Shown in pieces: positions 21,715 to 30,235 of a stretch of 64,000 nucleotides of DNA. Origin of the DNA: Actinomycetes bacterium (GTDB lineage Bacteria > Actinomycetota > Actinomycetes > Jiangellales > Jiangellaceae); contig JAJYTA010000005.1 of NCBI GenBank assembly GCA_021793295.1, forward strand, positions 1-64,000, given 5' to 3'. The notes below the pieces were generated by a model, which ran no database searches, was not told where the DNA came from, and saw only the letters and a list, made by a program, of their open reading frames with translations. Within the stretch, counting starts at the first letter, position 1, and each line of letters opens with the position of its first letter. A program made the position numbers and the translations under genes.

Positions 21715-21747
21715 CAGCTTGTCTCTTCGATCACATGAGGATGATTG

Positions 21748-22704
21748 GTGACGTCCCTCGAGCCGAGTCGCGTCCGCCCTGACGCCGGGGTGCGCAGCTC
21801 CGTCTCCGGATGGGCGCGCATGCGCGAGGTCGTGGCCGCCTACCTGTCGTTGATGAAGCTGCGAGTGGTCGAACTCCTGCTCATCACGACCTTGCCGGCC
21901 ATGGTCCTGGCGCAACGAGGCATCCCACCGCTGGGGCTCGTGCTGGCGACGCTACTGGCCGGCACGCTGGCCGGGGGGAGCGCCCACGCCTTCAACCAGG
22001 TGCTCGAGCGAGACATCGACGCGGTGATGCATCGCACCCGCCGACGGCCGCTGGCGCGAGCGACGGTGTCGCCCCACCGCGCGTTCGCCTTCGCCTCGCT
22101 GCTTCTGGCCGGAGCCACGGCCATCATGCTCATCTGGGTCAATGCGCTGGCGGCGGCGTTGACCATCGCAGCCAACCTGTTCTACGTCCTGATCTACACG
22201 ATGCTGCTCAAGCGGCGGACCGCCCAGAACATCGTGTGGGGCGGCGTGGCCGGCTGTGTGCCGACGTTGATCGGCTGGGCGGCGGTGACCGGCTCGCTCG
22301 CGTGGCCGCCGGTGCTGCTGTTCCTTGTCGTCTTCTTCTGGACGCCGCCGCACTATTGGCCGCTGGCGATGCGATACCGCGACGACTACGCCCGCGCCGG
22401 GGTGCCGATGCTGCCGGTGGTGGCGCCGGCCACGACCGTGGCGTTGCAGATCATGGCGTACTCGTGGGCCATGGTCGTCACGACCCTCGCGTTGTGGCCC
22501 GTCGCCGACCTGGGGTGGATCTTCGGGCTGGCCGCTGTCGCCACCGGAGCCTGGTTCCTGCTCGAGGCGCACCGCCTGTACGGACGCGCACGGCGGCAAC
22601 CCGACGGTGCGGGGCTGACCGCCATGCGCCTGTTCCACGGTTCCATCACGTATCTGACCGTGGTGTTCGTGGCCGTGATGGCTGACGTGCTCATCCTCGG
22701 CTGA
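21748..22704 (+). CDS. ctaB: protoheme IX farnesyltransferase (heme O synthase)
   Basis: UbiA-family integral membrane enzyme that farnesylates heme B to heme O for cytochrome oxidase. The 318-residue product has about nine TM segments. The two prenyl-diphosphate/Mg motifs are visible: NQVLERDIDAVMHRTRRRP in loop 2-3 and the second cluster around MRYRDDYARAGVPMLPVV. FFWTPPHYWPLA is also conserved. GTG 21748 with TGAGGA upstream is preferred over the TTG immediately before it. It functions with ctaA at 28.7 kb. Confidence 0.95.
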   Translation: MTSLEPSRVRPDAGVRSSVSGWARMREVVAAYLSLMKLRVVELLLITTLPAMVLAQRGIPPLGLVLATLLAGTLAGGSAHAFNQVLERDIDAVMHRTRRRPLARATVSPHRAFAFASLLLAGATAIMLIWVNALAAALTIAANLFYVLIYTMLLKRRTAQNIVWGGVAGCVPTLIGWAAVTGSLAWPPVLLFLVVFFWTPPHYWPLAMRYRDDYARAGVPMLPVVAPATTVALQIMAYSWAMVVTTLALWPVADLGWIFGLAAVATGAWFLLEAHRLYGRARRQPDGAGLTAMRLFHGSITYLTVVFVAVMADVLILG

Positions 22705-22754
22705 GCAACGCCGCCGGTACACGTGTGCTGACCACACATCCGGCCGCGCGAGAC

Positions 22755-22917
22755 TGTGTTGCGCAGGACCATCGAGCGTCGTGCGAGCGCGTACAAGGCG
22801 GCGTACGTGGCCGGCCAAGCATGCCCTGGAAGGTCTCTCGAAAGTCCTGGCTCTGGAGTGCGCCGTGTACGGGGTGACGAGCAACTGTGTCAACCCGGGC
22901 TATGCGCGTACTCCACG
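22755..22917 (+). pseudogene. relic of a short-chain dehydrogenase gene
   Basis: A degenerate fragment of an SDR of the 3-hydroxybutyrate-dehydrogenase type. In one frame the DNA reads ASAYKAAYVA (the catalytic Tyr/Lys helix region), then after a one-base insertion in the ggccggcc tract near 22812-22815 the next frame reads KHALEGLSKVLALE and then VTSNCVNPGYARTP, the standard SDR continuation. Neither a start nor the N-terminal Rossmann half is present, and the reading ends at the palindromic repeat beginning at 22935. Clearly non-functional. Confidence 0.75.
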
Positions 22918-22934
22918 CGAGAGCCTTGCCCGGA

Positions 22935-23107
22935 GATCATGAGGCGTTTGCGGCTCCCGAGCGCCGCAAACGGCTCATGATCGCCGCATATAGCAGACCT
23001 GGCCAGCCCTTGGCCGACTCTGCCTCATGATCACGTATGAGGCGCGATCATGAGGCAGAATCCGTCGCAGGATCAGCCCAGAAGGACGATCATGAGGCGT
23101 TTGCGGC
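22935..23107. repeat. cluster of ATCATGAGGC palindromic intergenic repeats
   Basis: Three related units lie between the convergent ctaB and the flavin oxidoreductase gene. Unit A: arms 22936-22954 and 22963-22981, 19 bp with one mismatch and an 8-nt loop. Unit B: perfect 14-bp arms 23019-23032 and 23046-23059. Unit C: a 20-bp direct copy of the unit A left side (22935-22954) at 23088-23107. They may act as bidirectional terminators. A further half-copy (GATCATGAGCCGT) lies after rbpA near 10243. Confidence 0.7.
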
Positions 23108-23140
23108 CGTGATCACTGGGGGTTGGTGGCCGGTGCAGCC

Positions 23141-24535
23141 TCATCCCGCCGGGGCGATGTTCTGGTTGACGCGGAACAGGTTGCCCGGGTCGTAGACCGC
23201 CTTGATCGCGGCCAGGCGCGGGTAGTTGTCGCGGTAGCTGGCCCGGACCCGTTCGTTGCCCTCGTCCATCATCATGTTCACGTACGCTCCGCCGGCCGAG
23301 TACGGATGCAACGCCTCGTGGTAGTCGACGGACCACTCGCGGATGGCGTCCGCGTTGGCCGGGTCCGGATCCACACCGGCGAAGACCGAGCCCCAGGTGG
23401 CGTCGCGGTAGCTCCACGCGGTTGCGGTCGGCGCGATGTCGTGGACGGCGCCGTCGATGGGATACATGTGCATGGTCGACTTCCAGGTCGGCAGTTGCGC
23501 GCCGAACCTGGCGTGCAGGTCGACAGCGGCGTCGGGGATCTCCTTGACGAAGTCCGCCCGCCAGTACCACTGCTCGCCGGCCGGGTACAACGCGTCGAAG
23601 GCGCTCTGGATCGCCGGATGCGGCATGGCCGCGGGGCCGTGCAGGAGTGGTTCGGGTAGGGAGTCGAGCAACGGGGCCATGGCGGCTTGCGCCTCGGCTC
23701 CGCCGCCGACGTAGCACCAGACGACGCCGCAGACCGGCCGGAGGTGCAGCGACTCCGGGAACGGAGGGGCCGGAGGCACCTTGGCCACCGCGAAGAACCC
23801 GTTCAGCTCACGCGGCGCGCCGGGGAGGAACTCGCGGTAGGCCGAGAGCACCTCCGGCGTGGACTCGACCGGCCAGAACGTCGGCCCGGCGACGACCGTG
23901 TCGACCTCGTGCACGCGGAACAGGAACGACGTGACGACACCGAAGTTCCCGCCGCCGCCGCGAATCGCCCAGAACAGGTCAGGGTGCTCCTCGGCGTTGG
24001 CGCGGACCTGTTCACCGCTGGCCAGGACCATCTCGGCCTCGAGCAGATTGTCGATGCTCAGCCCGAACTTGCGGGTCAGGTGTCCGAGTCCGCCACCCAG
24101 CGTGAGCCCGCCGACACCGGTGGTCGAGATGATCCCGCTCGGCGTGGCCAGCCCGTGAGCGTTCGTGGTCCGGTCGACGTCCCCCCACGTGCAGCCGCCG
24201 CCCACGCGTACCGTGCGGGCCTGCGGGTCGACGGTGATGTCGCGCAGCGGCGCCAGGTCGATGACGACGCCGTCGTCGACGGTGCCCAGCCCGGCGCCGT
24301 TGTGGCCGCCGCCGCGCACCGCCAGCGGCAGCTCGTTGTCTCGGGCGAACCGGACCACCTGCGCGACGTCGTCGGGCGTCGTACAGCGGGCGATCAGAAC
24401 CGGCCGCTTGTCGATCATGCTGTTGTACACCCTGCGCGCTTCGTCGTAGCCGGCGTCGTGCGGGCCGGTGAGGTGGCCGTTGAACCCGGTCAGCTGCTTG
24501 TGCGCGATCTTGGCGATGTCGATGGTCGTGCTCAT
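23141..24535 (-). CDS. FAD-linked oxidoreductase (BBE family)
   Basis: A 464-residue PCMH/VAO-type flavoprotein. The FAD domain has LAVRGGGHNGAGLG, whose His is the usual site of 8-alpha covalent flavin attachment, then GVGGLTLGGGLGHL; the C-terminus has the berberine-bridge-enzyme tail (VYDPGNLFRVNQNI). The second attachment Cys of bicovalent members appears to be absent, as the segment reads PSGIISTTG. Substrate unknown; relatives oxidise sugars or secondary metabolites. ATG 24535 with a GGGGGAAG ribosome site. It is divergent from a large BTAD regulator, its likely controller. Confidence 0.85.
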   Translation of the reverse strand: MSTTIDIAKIAHKQLTGFNGHLTGPHDAGYDEARRVYNSMIDKRPVLIARCTTPDDVAQVVRFARDNELPLAVRGGGHNGAGLGTVDDGVVIDLAPLRDITVDPQARTVRVGGGCTWGDVDRTTNAHGLATPSGIISTTGVGGLTLGGGLGHLTRKFGLSIDNLLEAEMVLASGEQVRANAEEHPDLFWAIRGGGGNFGVVTSFLFRVHEVDTVVAGPTFWPVESTPEVLSAYREFLPGAPRELNGFFAVAKVPPAPPFPESLHLRPVCGVVWCYVGGGAEAQAAMAPLLDSLPEPLLHGPAAMPHPAIQSAFDALYPAGEQWYWRADFVKEIPDAAVDLHARFGAQLPTWKSTMHMYPIDGAVHDIAPTATAWSYRDATWGSVFAGVDPDPANADAIREWSVDYHEALHPYSAGGAYVNMMMDEGNERVRASYRDNYPRLAAIKAVYDPGNLFRVNQNIAPAG

Positions 24536-24560
24536 GTCGCTTCCCCCAGGCAGCGCTGGC

Positions 24561-24579
24561 CGCGGCCCCTTGGGCCGCG
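24561..24579 (-). other. GC-rich hairpin in leader of the FAD oxidoreductase gene
   Basis: An 8-bp perfect stem (24561-24568 with 24572-24579) and 3-nt loop lie about 25 nt upstream of the start codon. It could hinder ribosome access or be incidental in GC-rich DNA. Confidence 0.3.
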
Positions 24580-24665
24580 CGGTCCCGGCGAACATGACAC
24601 GTCGGTGTTGCGGTCTGGTTGCGCTACTTCTGCAACGGTGGGGCCGGTGCTGGGACCAACGGTCC

Positions 24666-24705
24666 TTGACCCGCCCACGACGACCGGCGTACGACGGTCG
24701 GTGTG
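24666..24705 (+). promoter_or_regulatory. putative leaderless promoter of the BTAD regulator
   Basis: TTGACC (24666-24671), an 18-nt spacer, TACGAC (24690-24695), then 7 nt to GTG 24703. No SD is present, so a leaderless transcript is inferred. Confidence 0.45.
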
Positions 24706-27700
24706 ACGCATGTCGACGCGCGCGACCTGCATCTTCGCCTCGTAGGGGGTTTCTCGGCCAGCAGGGCGGGGCGGGAGTTGACGCGCGCGGAGATCGGCGA
24801 CCGCAAAGGCAGGCGGCTGCTGGCGATGCTGGCCACCGAGCCCGGCGTCATCGTGCCGATGGACCGGATCGTGGAGGCCCTGTGGGGCGACTCGCCCCCA
24901 CGAGCGCCGTCGAGGAGCGTCGCGACCTTGGTGAGCCGGTTGCGCGCCACCATGGGCGGGGACATCGTGATCGGCGACCGGTCCGGCTACCGACTCGCCG
25001 AGACCCAACGGGTCGACCTCTCCCACGCCGGCGAACTGGTGACCGAGGCCGAGACGCGGGCCCAGGACGGCGAACCGGCCTCCGCGCTCGCCGCAGCACA
25101 GGCCGCGCTGGCGGTGATCGACGCGGCCCCGGTCCTGGCCGACGAACCCGACGCACCGTGGGCCGAGGACGCCCGCCGCAACCAGGCCGCGCTCGTTCGC
25201 CGGGCCAGACTCGTGGCAGCTGAACAGGCGGTGCACACCGGCGACGTCCCGGCGGCCGTGGCTGCTGCCGAGGCCGCCGCACGGGTCGACCGCTTGGACG
25301 AGCGAGCCGGGCGTGCGTTGATGCGCGCTTACGCCGCCGCAGGAGAACAGGGCAAGGCGCTGACGGCCTACGAACGCCTCCGGACCGGCCTGTCGACCGA
25401 GCTCGGTGTCGATCCGTCCCCGACGAGCCGCGCGCTGCACGTGGCGATCCTGCGTGAACAAGCCGCCGCCGTGGCCGAGCCGGCTCCCGCCCCGCTGTCG
25501 AGCGGTCAGCCTGAGCTCGTCGGGCGTTCCGACGAGGTGGCGCGACTCGTCGGCGCCTGGGAACGCACCGTGTCGCGCCACGGATCAGTCCTGTTGATCA
25601 CCGGAGAAGCCGGTATCGGCAAGACCCGGCTGGCCGACGAGGCGCTGCAGCTCGCCCAGCGCACCGGCGGGCTGGGCGTCAAAGCTCGGTGTTACGAGGT
25701 CGAGCGGTCGCTGTTCCTCCAGCCGATCGTGGAGGCACTGGCCTGGCTCGTCGAACATCTACCGGCACGAACGCTGCGTGAGGTCGTGCCCGACCGCGCT
25801 GGTGCGCTGGCCGCGCTCGTGCCGGAGGTCGCCGCGTTGCTCGGCGACAGCGAGGTCGAACGGGGCAGCGCCGACGTCGAGCGGCGCCGGACCTATGACG
25901 CCGTCGCCCGGTTTCTGCGCCGGCTGGCGGTGAAGCGCCCGGTGATGTTGGTCGTCGACGACGTTCACCAGGCCGGCGAGGCGACCATCGAGCTGCTCCA
26001 TTACCTCGCCCGGCGCAGCGAGGGCAGCCGGGTGCTGGTCGTGGCCACCGTGCGCGCCGAGGAGGACGAACACGTCGTGGCCACCCTGGGGGCGGTGTCC
26101 GAGCACATCGACCTCGGGCCCCTCGGGCCCGGGGCGATCGCGCGGCTCGCCGCCGCTGCCGGGCAACGGGGACGGGGCACCGAGATCGCCCGCCGGACCC
26201 GCGGGCACACGCTGTTCGTCGTCGAGACGTTGCGGGGGCTGCGCTCGGGCGTGGGTGGCATCCCGCCATCGCTGCGCGCCGTGGTGCTGGCGCGGGTGCG
26301 ACGGGCCGGCACGGCAGCCGACGAGGTCCTTCGCGCCGCGGCCGTGCTCGGTTCACCGTTCGCTCCGGCGACCATCGCCGGGCTGCTGGGCATCAGCACC
26401 GAGGAGGCCGCTCGGCGGTGTGAACGGCTGCTGGAGACCCGGTTGACCGTGCCGACCGGTACGGCCTACGAGTTCGCCAACGACCTCATCCGAGAGTCGC
26501 TCTACGACGCCACGCCGTTGCCGACTCGGCAGGTGTACCACCTACGCGCCGCCGATCTCCTGGCCGACAACCCCGAAGCGCTCGCGCGGCACGCCAGCGC
26601 GGCCGGCGACTGGCGGCGGGCCGGACGCGGGTGGTTGGCAGCGGGGGAGCGGGCTTTGCTCCGCCACGCCGTCGGTGACGCCGACGCACTGTTGACCAAG
26701 GCGGTCGAGGCGGATCGGGAAGGCTTGGATCTCGATGTCGCCGGCCGTGCCCACCTGGCCAGAGGCCGGTCGCGAGAAGCGATGCGCCGATACGACGAGG
26801 CGGTAGCCGATCACGGCGAGGCGCTTCGGCTGGCTCGCGAAGCCGGTGAACGCGAACTGGAGATGCGTGCCCTTCGGGCCCTCGGCGGACCCGCGTGGTC
26901 GGGCAGTGGTCGCGCGGTCGCGCAAGGCGGTGCCTACCTGGTCGAAAGCCTGTCGCTGGCCGAGCAGCTCGGCGACCGGGCCGCCCAGACGAACCTGCTG
27001 TCTTGGCTGGCGGTGCTGTCGGCCAATCGGCTGCGGTTCGACGACGCGCTCACCTACGGCCGGCAGGCGTTGCGCATCGCCGAGGGCATCGGCGAGCCGG
27101 ACGTGCTGGCGGTGGCGCTGGACGGGCTGAAGACCGCGTACGCCTACCAGGGTGAGCTCGCCTGGCTGCACGTGGTCCTGGACCGGCTCGAACCGTTGTG
27201 CCGCGCCGGTGGCGATCTGTGGTTGTTGCAGTGGTGCGTGTTCGAGTCCGCGTTCCCGCTGCTCGCTCACGGCGCCTGGGACGCCGCCACCGCCAAGATC
27301 GAGGAGGCGTTGGCGATCAACCGGCGCAGTGGCTACGCCGGAGACGAGTCGTGGTACGTGTCGAATCTGGGGTGGATCGCGCGGCTGAAAGGCGATCACG
27401 CCGAGGCGCTGCGGCATGGTCGTACGGCCGTGGCCATGGACTCGCACGCCTGGTGGACGGCGGCGGCTGCTGCCATGTACGGCACCACTCTGCTCGAGAC
27501 GGACCGCCGCCGCGAGGCGATCGACGTGCTCGAACGAGGTCTGGCCGGATGCGAACGGCACCGCACCGAGGCTTACCGGCTTCGGTGCCTCGCGGCGTTG
27601 GCCGAGGCCACCGCGTCGAAGCCGCTCCTGCTCGAGGCCGAGGCGATGATCACCTCGATCGGGGCGCCTGCGGGAGCGGCCTGGTTACACGGCGCCGATG

Positions 27701-27855
27701 CCTACATCGCCGTCGCACGAGCCTGGCAGCGCCACGACGAGGCGCAGCGGGCCGAGACGATCCTCACGCCGTTGCTGGCCGCGTCGCGGCGCACCGGCTG
27801 GACCGCCCCCGTGGCCCCGGCGCGGACGCTCGCCGACGCACTGCGGCGGGCCTGA
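24703..27855 (+). CDS. AfsR/SARP-like regulator: OmpR HTH-BTAD-AAA-TPR
   Basis: A 1,050-residue transcriptional regulator. Residues 8-95 form an OmpR-type winged helix (MDRIVEALWGDSPPRAPSRSV), about 100-250 the bacterial transcriptional activation domain (ERLRTGLSTELGVDPSPTS), about 275-450 an ATPase with Walker A GEAGIGKT at 301-308 and a Walker-B-like VMLVVDDVHQ, and about 600-1040 helical TPR-like repeats. This is the layout of large SARP/AfsR proteins that switch on pathway genes in actinobacteria. It starts at a GTG lacking an SD. The divergent FAD oxidoreductase is the obvious candidate target. Confidence 0.88.
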   Translation: MTHVDARDLHLRLVGGFSASRAGRELTRAEIGDRKGRRLLAMLATEPGVIVPMDRIVEALWGDSPPRAPSRSVATLVSRLRATMGGDIVIGDRSGYRLAETQRVDLSHAGELVTEAETRAQDGEPASALAAAQAALAVIDAAPVLADEPDAPWAEDARRNQAALVRRARLVAAEQAVHTGDVPAAVAAAEAAARVDRLDERAGRALMRAYAAAGEQGKALTAYERLRTGLSTELGVDPSPTSRALHVAILREQAAAVAEPAPAPLSSGQPELVGRSDEVARLVGAWERTVSRHGSVLLITGEAGIGKTRLADEALQLAQRTGGLGVKARCYEVERSLFLQPIVEALAWLVEHLPARTLREVVPDRAGALAALVPEVAALLGDSEVERGSADVERRRTYDAVARFLRRLAVKRPVMLVVDDVHQAGEATIELLHYLARRSEGSRVLVVATVRAEEDEHVVATLGAVSEHIDLGPLGPGAIARLAAAAGQRGRGTEIARRTRGHTLFVVETLRGLRSGVGGIPPSLRAVVLARVRRAGTAADEVLRAAAVLGSPFAPATIAGLLGISTEEAARRCERLLETRLTVPTGTAYEFANDLIRESLYDATPLPTRQVYHLRAADLLADNPEALARHASAAGDWRRAGRGWLAAGERALLRHAVGDADALLTKAVEADREGLDLDVAGRAHLARGRSREAMRRYDEAVADHGEALRLAREAGERELEMRALRALGGPAWSGSGRAVAQGGAYLVESLSLAEQLGDRAAQTNLLSWLAVLSANRLRFDDALTYGRQALRIAEGIGEPDVLAVALDGLKTAYAYQGELAWLHVVLDRLEPLCRAGGDLWLLQWCVFESAFPLLAHGAWDAATAKIEEALAINRRSGYAGDESWYVSNLGWIARLKGDHAEALRHGRTAVAMDSHAWWTAAAAAMYGTTLLETDRRREAIDVLERGLAGCERHRTEAYRLRCLAALAEATASKPLLLEAEAMITSIGAPAGAAWLHGADAYIAVARAWQRHDEAQRAETILTPLLAASRRTGWTAPVAPARTLADALRRA

Positions 27856-27909
27856 CCCGACCGAGGGCCGTGCGCGGTCGCCGGCGGGCATGAGGCACCA
27901 TACGGTCCC

Positions 27910-28659
27910 GTGAGCTCCCCCGGTCAGCCACCCAGGTCATCGCTGCAACCCCCGGGCGGATGGGAGAAGCGCCCGCTTCTTGCGCGACCGAAGATTCACT
28001 TCGCCCCGGCCCGCGCGGTGCGCATCGACATCGACGGTGTTCGCACCGCTGGGATCCGATTCGCGGTGCGCCCGCCGTCGCGGCCGGTCAGCATCACGTT
28101 GGTGGTCGCCGGTCTCGGCTTCGTCGCGTTGGGCGGCACCGCGGCGGTGCTGGCGCTGCGCGACGGGATGGCGACAGGGATCATCGGATTCGTCGTGCTG
28201 GCAGGTCTCGGGTCGATCTTTCTGCTGGGTGGCCTCGCCGGGCTGCGCTCGTCGCGCACCGACCTCGGGGTCGACCTGACCGAGAGCCATGTCGTCGTCG
28301 GCCTGGGGTTCGACCGTCTCGCTGTGCCGTGGGACGACATCGCGCGCATCGATGCGACCACGCTGCGCTACACCGGCCGGCTCGGGATGCGCGGCCAGGT
28401 GCAGCATTGGCTGCTCATCGTCGGCACGCCGTCGTCGCCGCTGGTCCGGAGGCGACGCGAGCATCCACGCATGCTCGGGCGCGCCGTCGGCTGGGTCACC
28501 GGCGACGCGGTGGTGGCGATGCCGACCGGGCGCCTGGGCAGTGACCCGGTCGTGGTGTTCCATGCGTTACGGCATTACCTCGAGCGACCGGACGAGCGGA
28601 TCCACCTGAGGACCGGCGCCGCCGCTACCGCGTGGTCGGCCTCGACCCAGCCACGGTGA
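27910..28659 (+). CDS. membrane protein with PH-like domain, unknown function
   Basis: A 249-residue protein not assigned to a named family. Two adjacent hydrophobic helices (about residues 58-78 and 86-106) follow a soluble N-terminal part of about 55 residues. The rest is cytoplasmic, with a segment (VGLGFDRLAVPWDDIARIDA) resembling bacterial PH domains. The GTG start is the first in frame and has no SD. It lies 54 bp after the BTAD regulator and converges on ctaA with 9 bp between the stops. Confidence 0.6.
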   Translation: MSSPGQPPRSSLQPPGGWEKRPLLARPKIHFAPARAVRIDIDGVRTAGIRFAVRPPSRPVSITLVVAGLGFVALGGTAAVLALRDGMATGIIGFVVLAGLGSIFLLGGLAGLRSSRTDLGVDLTESHVVVGLGFDRLAVPWDDIARIDATTLRYTGRLGMRGQVQHWLLIVGTPSSPLVRRRREHPRMLGRAVGWVTGDAVVAMPTGRLGSDPVVVFHALRHYLERPDERIHLRTGAAATAWSASTQPR

Positions 28660-28668
28660 GCATCGGCG

Positions 28669-29637
28669 TCAACGCACCGGCTGGACCGATGGCAACCAGC
28701 GGGTGGCGTACCAGGCGTCGACGGCGGCGAACACCATCGCCGCTGCCCCGAGCATGTGCAGGCCCACCAGGAGTTCCGGCAGCTCCAGGCGGTACTGGAC
28801 CACGCCGATGAGCCCTTGCGCGAACTCCACCGCGACCAAGACCGCGGCGGCTGCGGCCGAGCGCCCCGGCGAGCCGAGCGCACGAGCGGTGAAGTACAAC
28901 CCGATCGACAGCCCGACGAGCAGCAGGACGGCGTCGCCGTGCAGTTGGGTGACCACGGCGACGTCGAGCCCGGTACGACGGGCCTCGGGGTCCCCAGCGT
29001 GCGGGCCGCTGCCGGTCACGACGGCACCGAGATAGACCACGGCCGCGGTGGCCGCCAGCACGAGCACCGCCAGCCGCTCCAGCCACGGATGGCCGACGCG
29101 AGCAGGCGCCATACGGGCCGGGCGGGCGGCCCGGCGGACCAGGACCGTCGCGACGCCCACCAGGACCGCCGACACCAGGAAGTGGAACATCACCACCCAG
29201 GGATTCAGGTCGGTCCACACCGTGATGCCGCCGATCACCGCTTGGGCCGGGATCACGCACAGCAAGAACACCGACGGGACCAGCAGGTCGCGCCGCGCAC
29301 GGTCGCTGGACAGCGTGCGCACGACCGCGACCAGCATCGCCGCGGCCACGAGACCGAGCACGAAGGTCAGCAGGCGGTTGCCGAACTCGATGGCGCCGTG
29401 CAGGCCCATCTCAGGGGTGGCCGCGATGGAGCCGGACGTGCAGTGGGGCCAGTCGGGACAACCCAGACCGGAGTCGGTCAGCCGCACGGCACCGCCGGTG
29501 ACGATGATGCCGCCCTGAGTGAGCAACGACGCGACGGCCAAGCGCCGGAGCGTGGCCTCCGACGGCAGCGGCACCCAGCGGGTGAAGCGGCCCCCGTCGT
29601 CCTGGGCTCGCGGTGTCCGTGCCGTGGTCGTACTCAC
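28669..29637 (-). CDS. ctaA: heme A synthase (COX15/CtaA family)
   Basis: Converts heme O to heme A for the aa3 oxidase. The 322-residue product has eight predicted TM helices in two pseudo-repeats. The first extracellular loop carries the Cys pair GCPDWPHC; the second repeat has no such pair. Histidines are present in MFHFLVSA, TQLHGDAV and VGLHMLG, but the E-x-x-H-R position of Bacillus CtaA reads EFGNR. GTG 29637 has a TACGAT 6 nt upstream, so it is probably leaderless; the frame extends upstream without conservation. Partner of ctaB. Confidence 0.92.
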   Translation of the reverse strand: MSTTTARTPRAQDDGGRFTRWVPLPSEATLRRLAVASLLTQGGIIVTGGAVRLTDSGLGCPDWPHCTSGSIAATPEMGLHGAIEFGNRLLTFVLGLVAAAMLVAVVRTLSSDRARRDLLVPSVFLLCVIPAQAVIGGITVWTDLNPWVVMFHFLVSAVLVGVATVLVRRAARPARMAPARVGHPWLERLAVLVLAATAAVVYLGAVVTGSGPHAGDPEARRTGLDVAVVTQLHGDAVLLLVGLSIGLYFTARALGSPGRSAAAAAVLVAVEFAQGLIGVVQYRLELPELLVGLHMLGAAAMVFAAVDAWYATRWLPSVQPVR

Positions 29638-29673
29638 CGAGTCATCGTATGCAACCTGCAGGTGAGCTGCGAA
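29635..29673 (-). promoter_or_regulatory. putative leaderless promoter of ctaA
   Basis: On the minus strand, TACGAT (29644-29649) ends exactly 6 nt before GTG 29637, with TTCGCA (29668-29673) 18 nt further up as a weak -35. No SD precedes the GTG. Confidence 0.45.
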
Positions 29674-29740
29674 AGTCGGGTACGCCTCGGCCGCGGCGCG
29701 GATATTCTCACCCCGGTCGACCACATGAGGAGAGATCGCG

Positions 29741-30235
29741 GTGACGAACGCGCCGAGGCTGCGGGCGCCTCGCCAATGGCTCGATCCACGGGTCACGACC
29801 TGGTGGCGGGTGCTGGTGGCGCTGCCCGTGGCCGCGATGTCGGCACTGTTGTTGCTGCTGGGCCTGGTGATCGAGGCTGCTCGCTGGTGGTTGGTCGCGC
29901 CGGGGCTCGCCGTGGCCGCGGTCGGCGGCATCGCCGCGGTGGTGCTGCCGCGTTGGTGGTACCGCCTGCACCGGTGGGAGGTGACCGACACCGCGGTGTT
30001 CACCCGCACGGGGTGGTTCTGGCAGACCTGGCGGGTGGCTCCGATGTCGAGGATTCAGACCGTGGACACCACCCGGGGACCGCTGCAGCGCATGTTCGGG
30101 CTGGCGACGGTCACCGTGACGACGGCGTCCTCGGCCGGACCGGTGGTCATCGCGGGCTTGGCCGACGAGCAGGCGCGCGACCTCGCCGAGGAATTGACCC
30201 GCATCACCGACGAGACTCCCGGCGATGCGACGTGA
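29741..30235 (+). CDS. bacterial PH domain (bPH2, YdbS-like) membrane protein
   Basis: A 164-residue protein with two N-terminal TM helices (about residues 22-45 and 50-70) followed by a bPH2/DUF304 domain (WYRLHRWEVTDTAVFTRTG, SRIQTVDTTRGPLQRMFG). It matches the YdbS half of Bacillus YdbS-YdbT, proteins linked to protection against certain bacteriocins; the role in actinobacteria is unknown. GTG with AGGAGA 7 nt upstream. Its stop overlaps the next gene (GTGA), so the two are coupled. TATTCT at 29703-29708 is a possible -10. Confidence 0.8.
   Translation: MTNAPRLRAPRQWLDPRVTTWWRVLVALPVAAMSALLLLLGLVIEAARWWLVAPGLAVAAVGGIAAVVLPRWWYRLHRWEVTDTAVFTRTGWFWQTWRVAPMSRIQTVDTTRGPLQRMFGLATVTVTTASSAGPVVIAGLADEQARDLAEELTRITDETPGDAT

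Noticed and set aside
19733-21751. A 672-codon plus-strand open frame across tkt
   Set aside because: Exactly antisense to a complete transketolase with all motifs; long antisense frames are common at this GC content.
24561-24579. A factor-independent terminator before the flavin oxidoreductase gene
   Set aside because: The hairpin is upstream of the gene it would block, short, and lacks a T-tract; kept only as a leader hairpin.
28756-30231. An N-terminal extension of the YdbT-like protein
   Set aside because: It is antisense to ctaA and crosses the YdbS-like gene; GTG 30232 with a GTGA overlap is the proper start.
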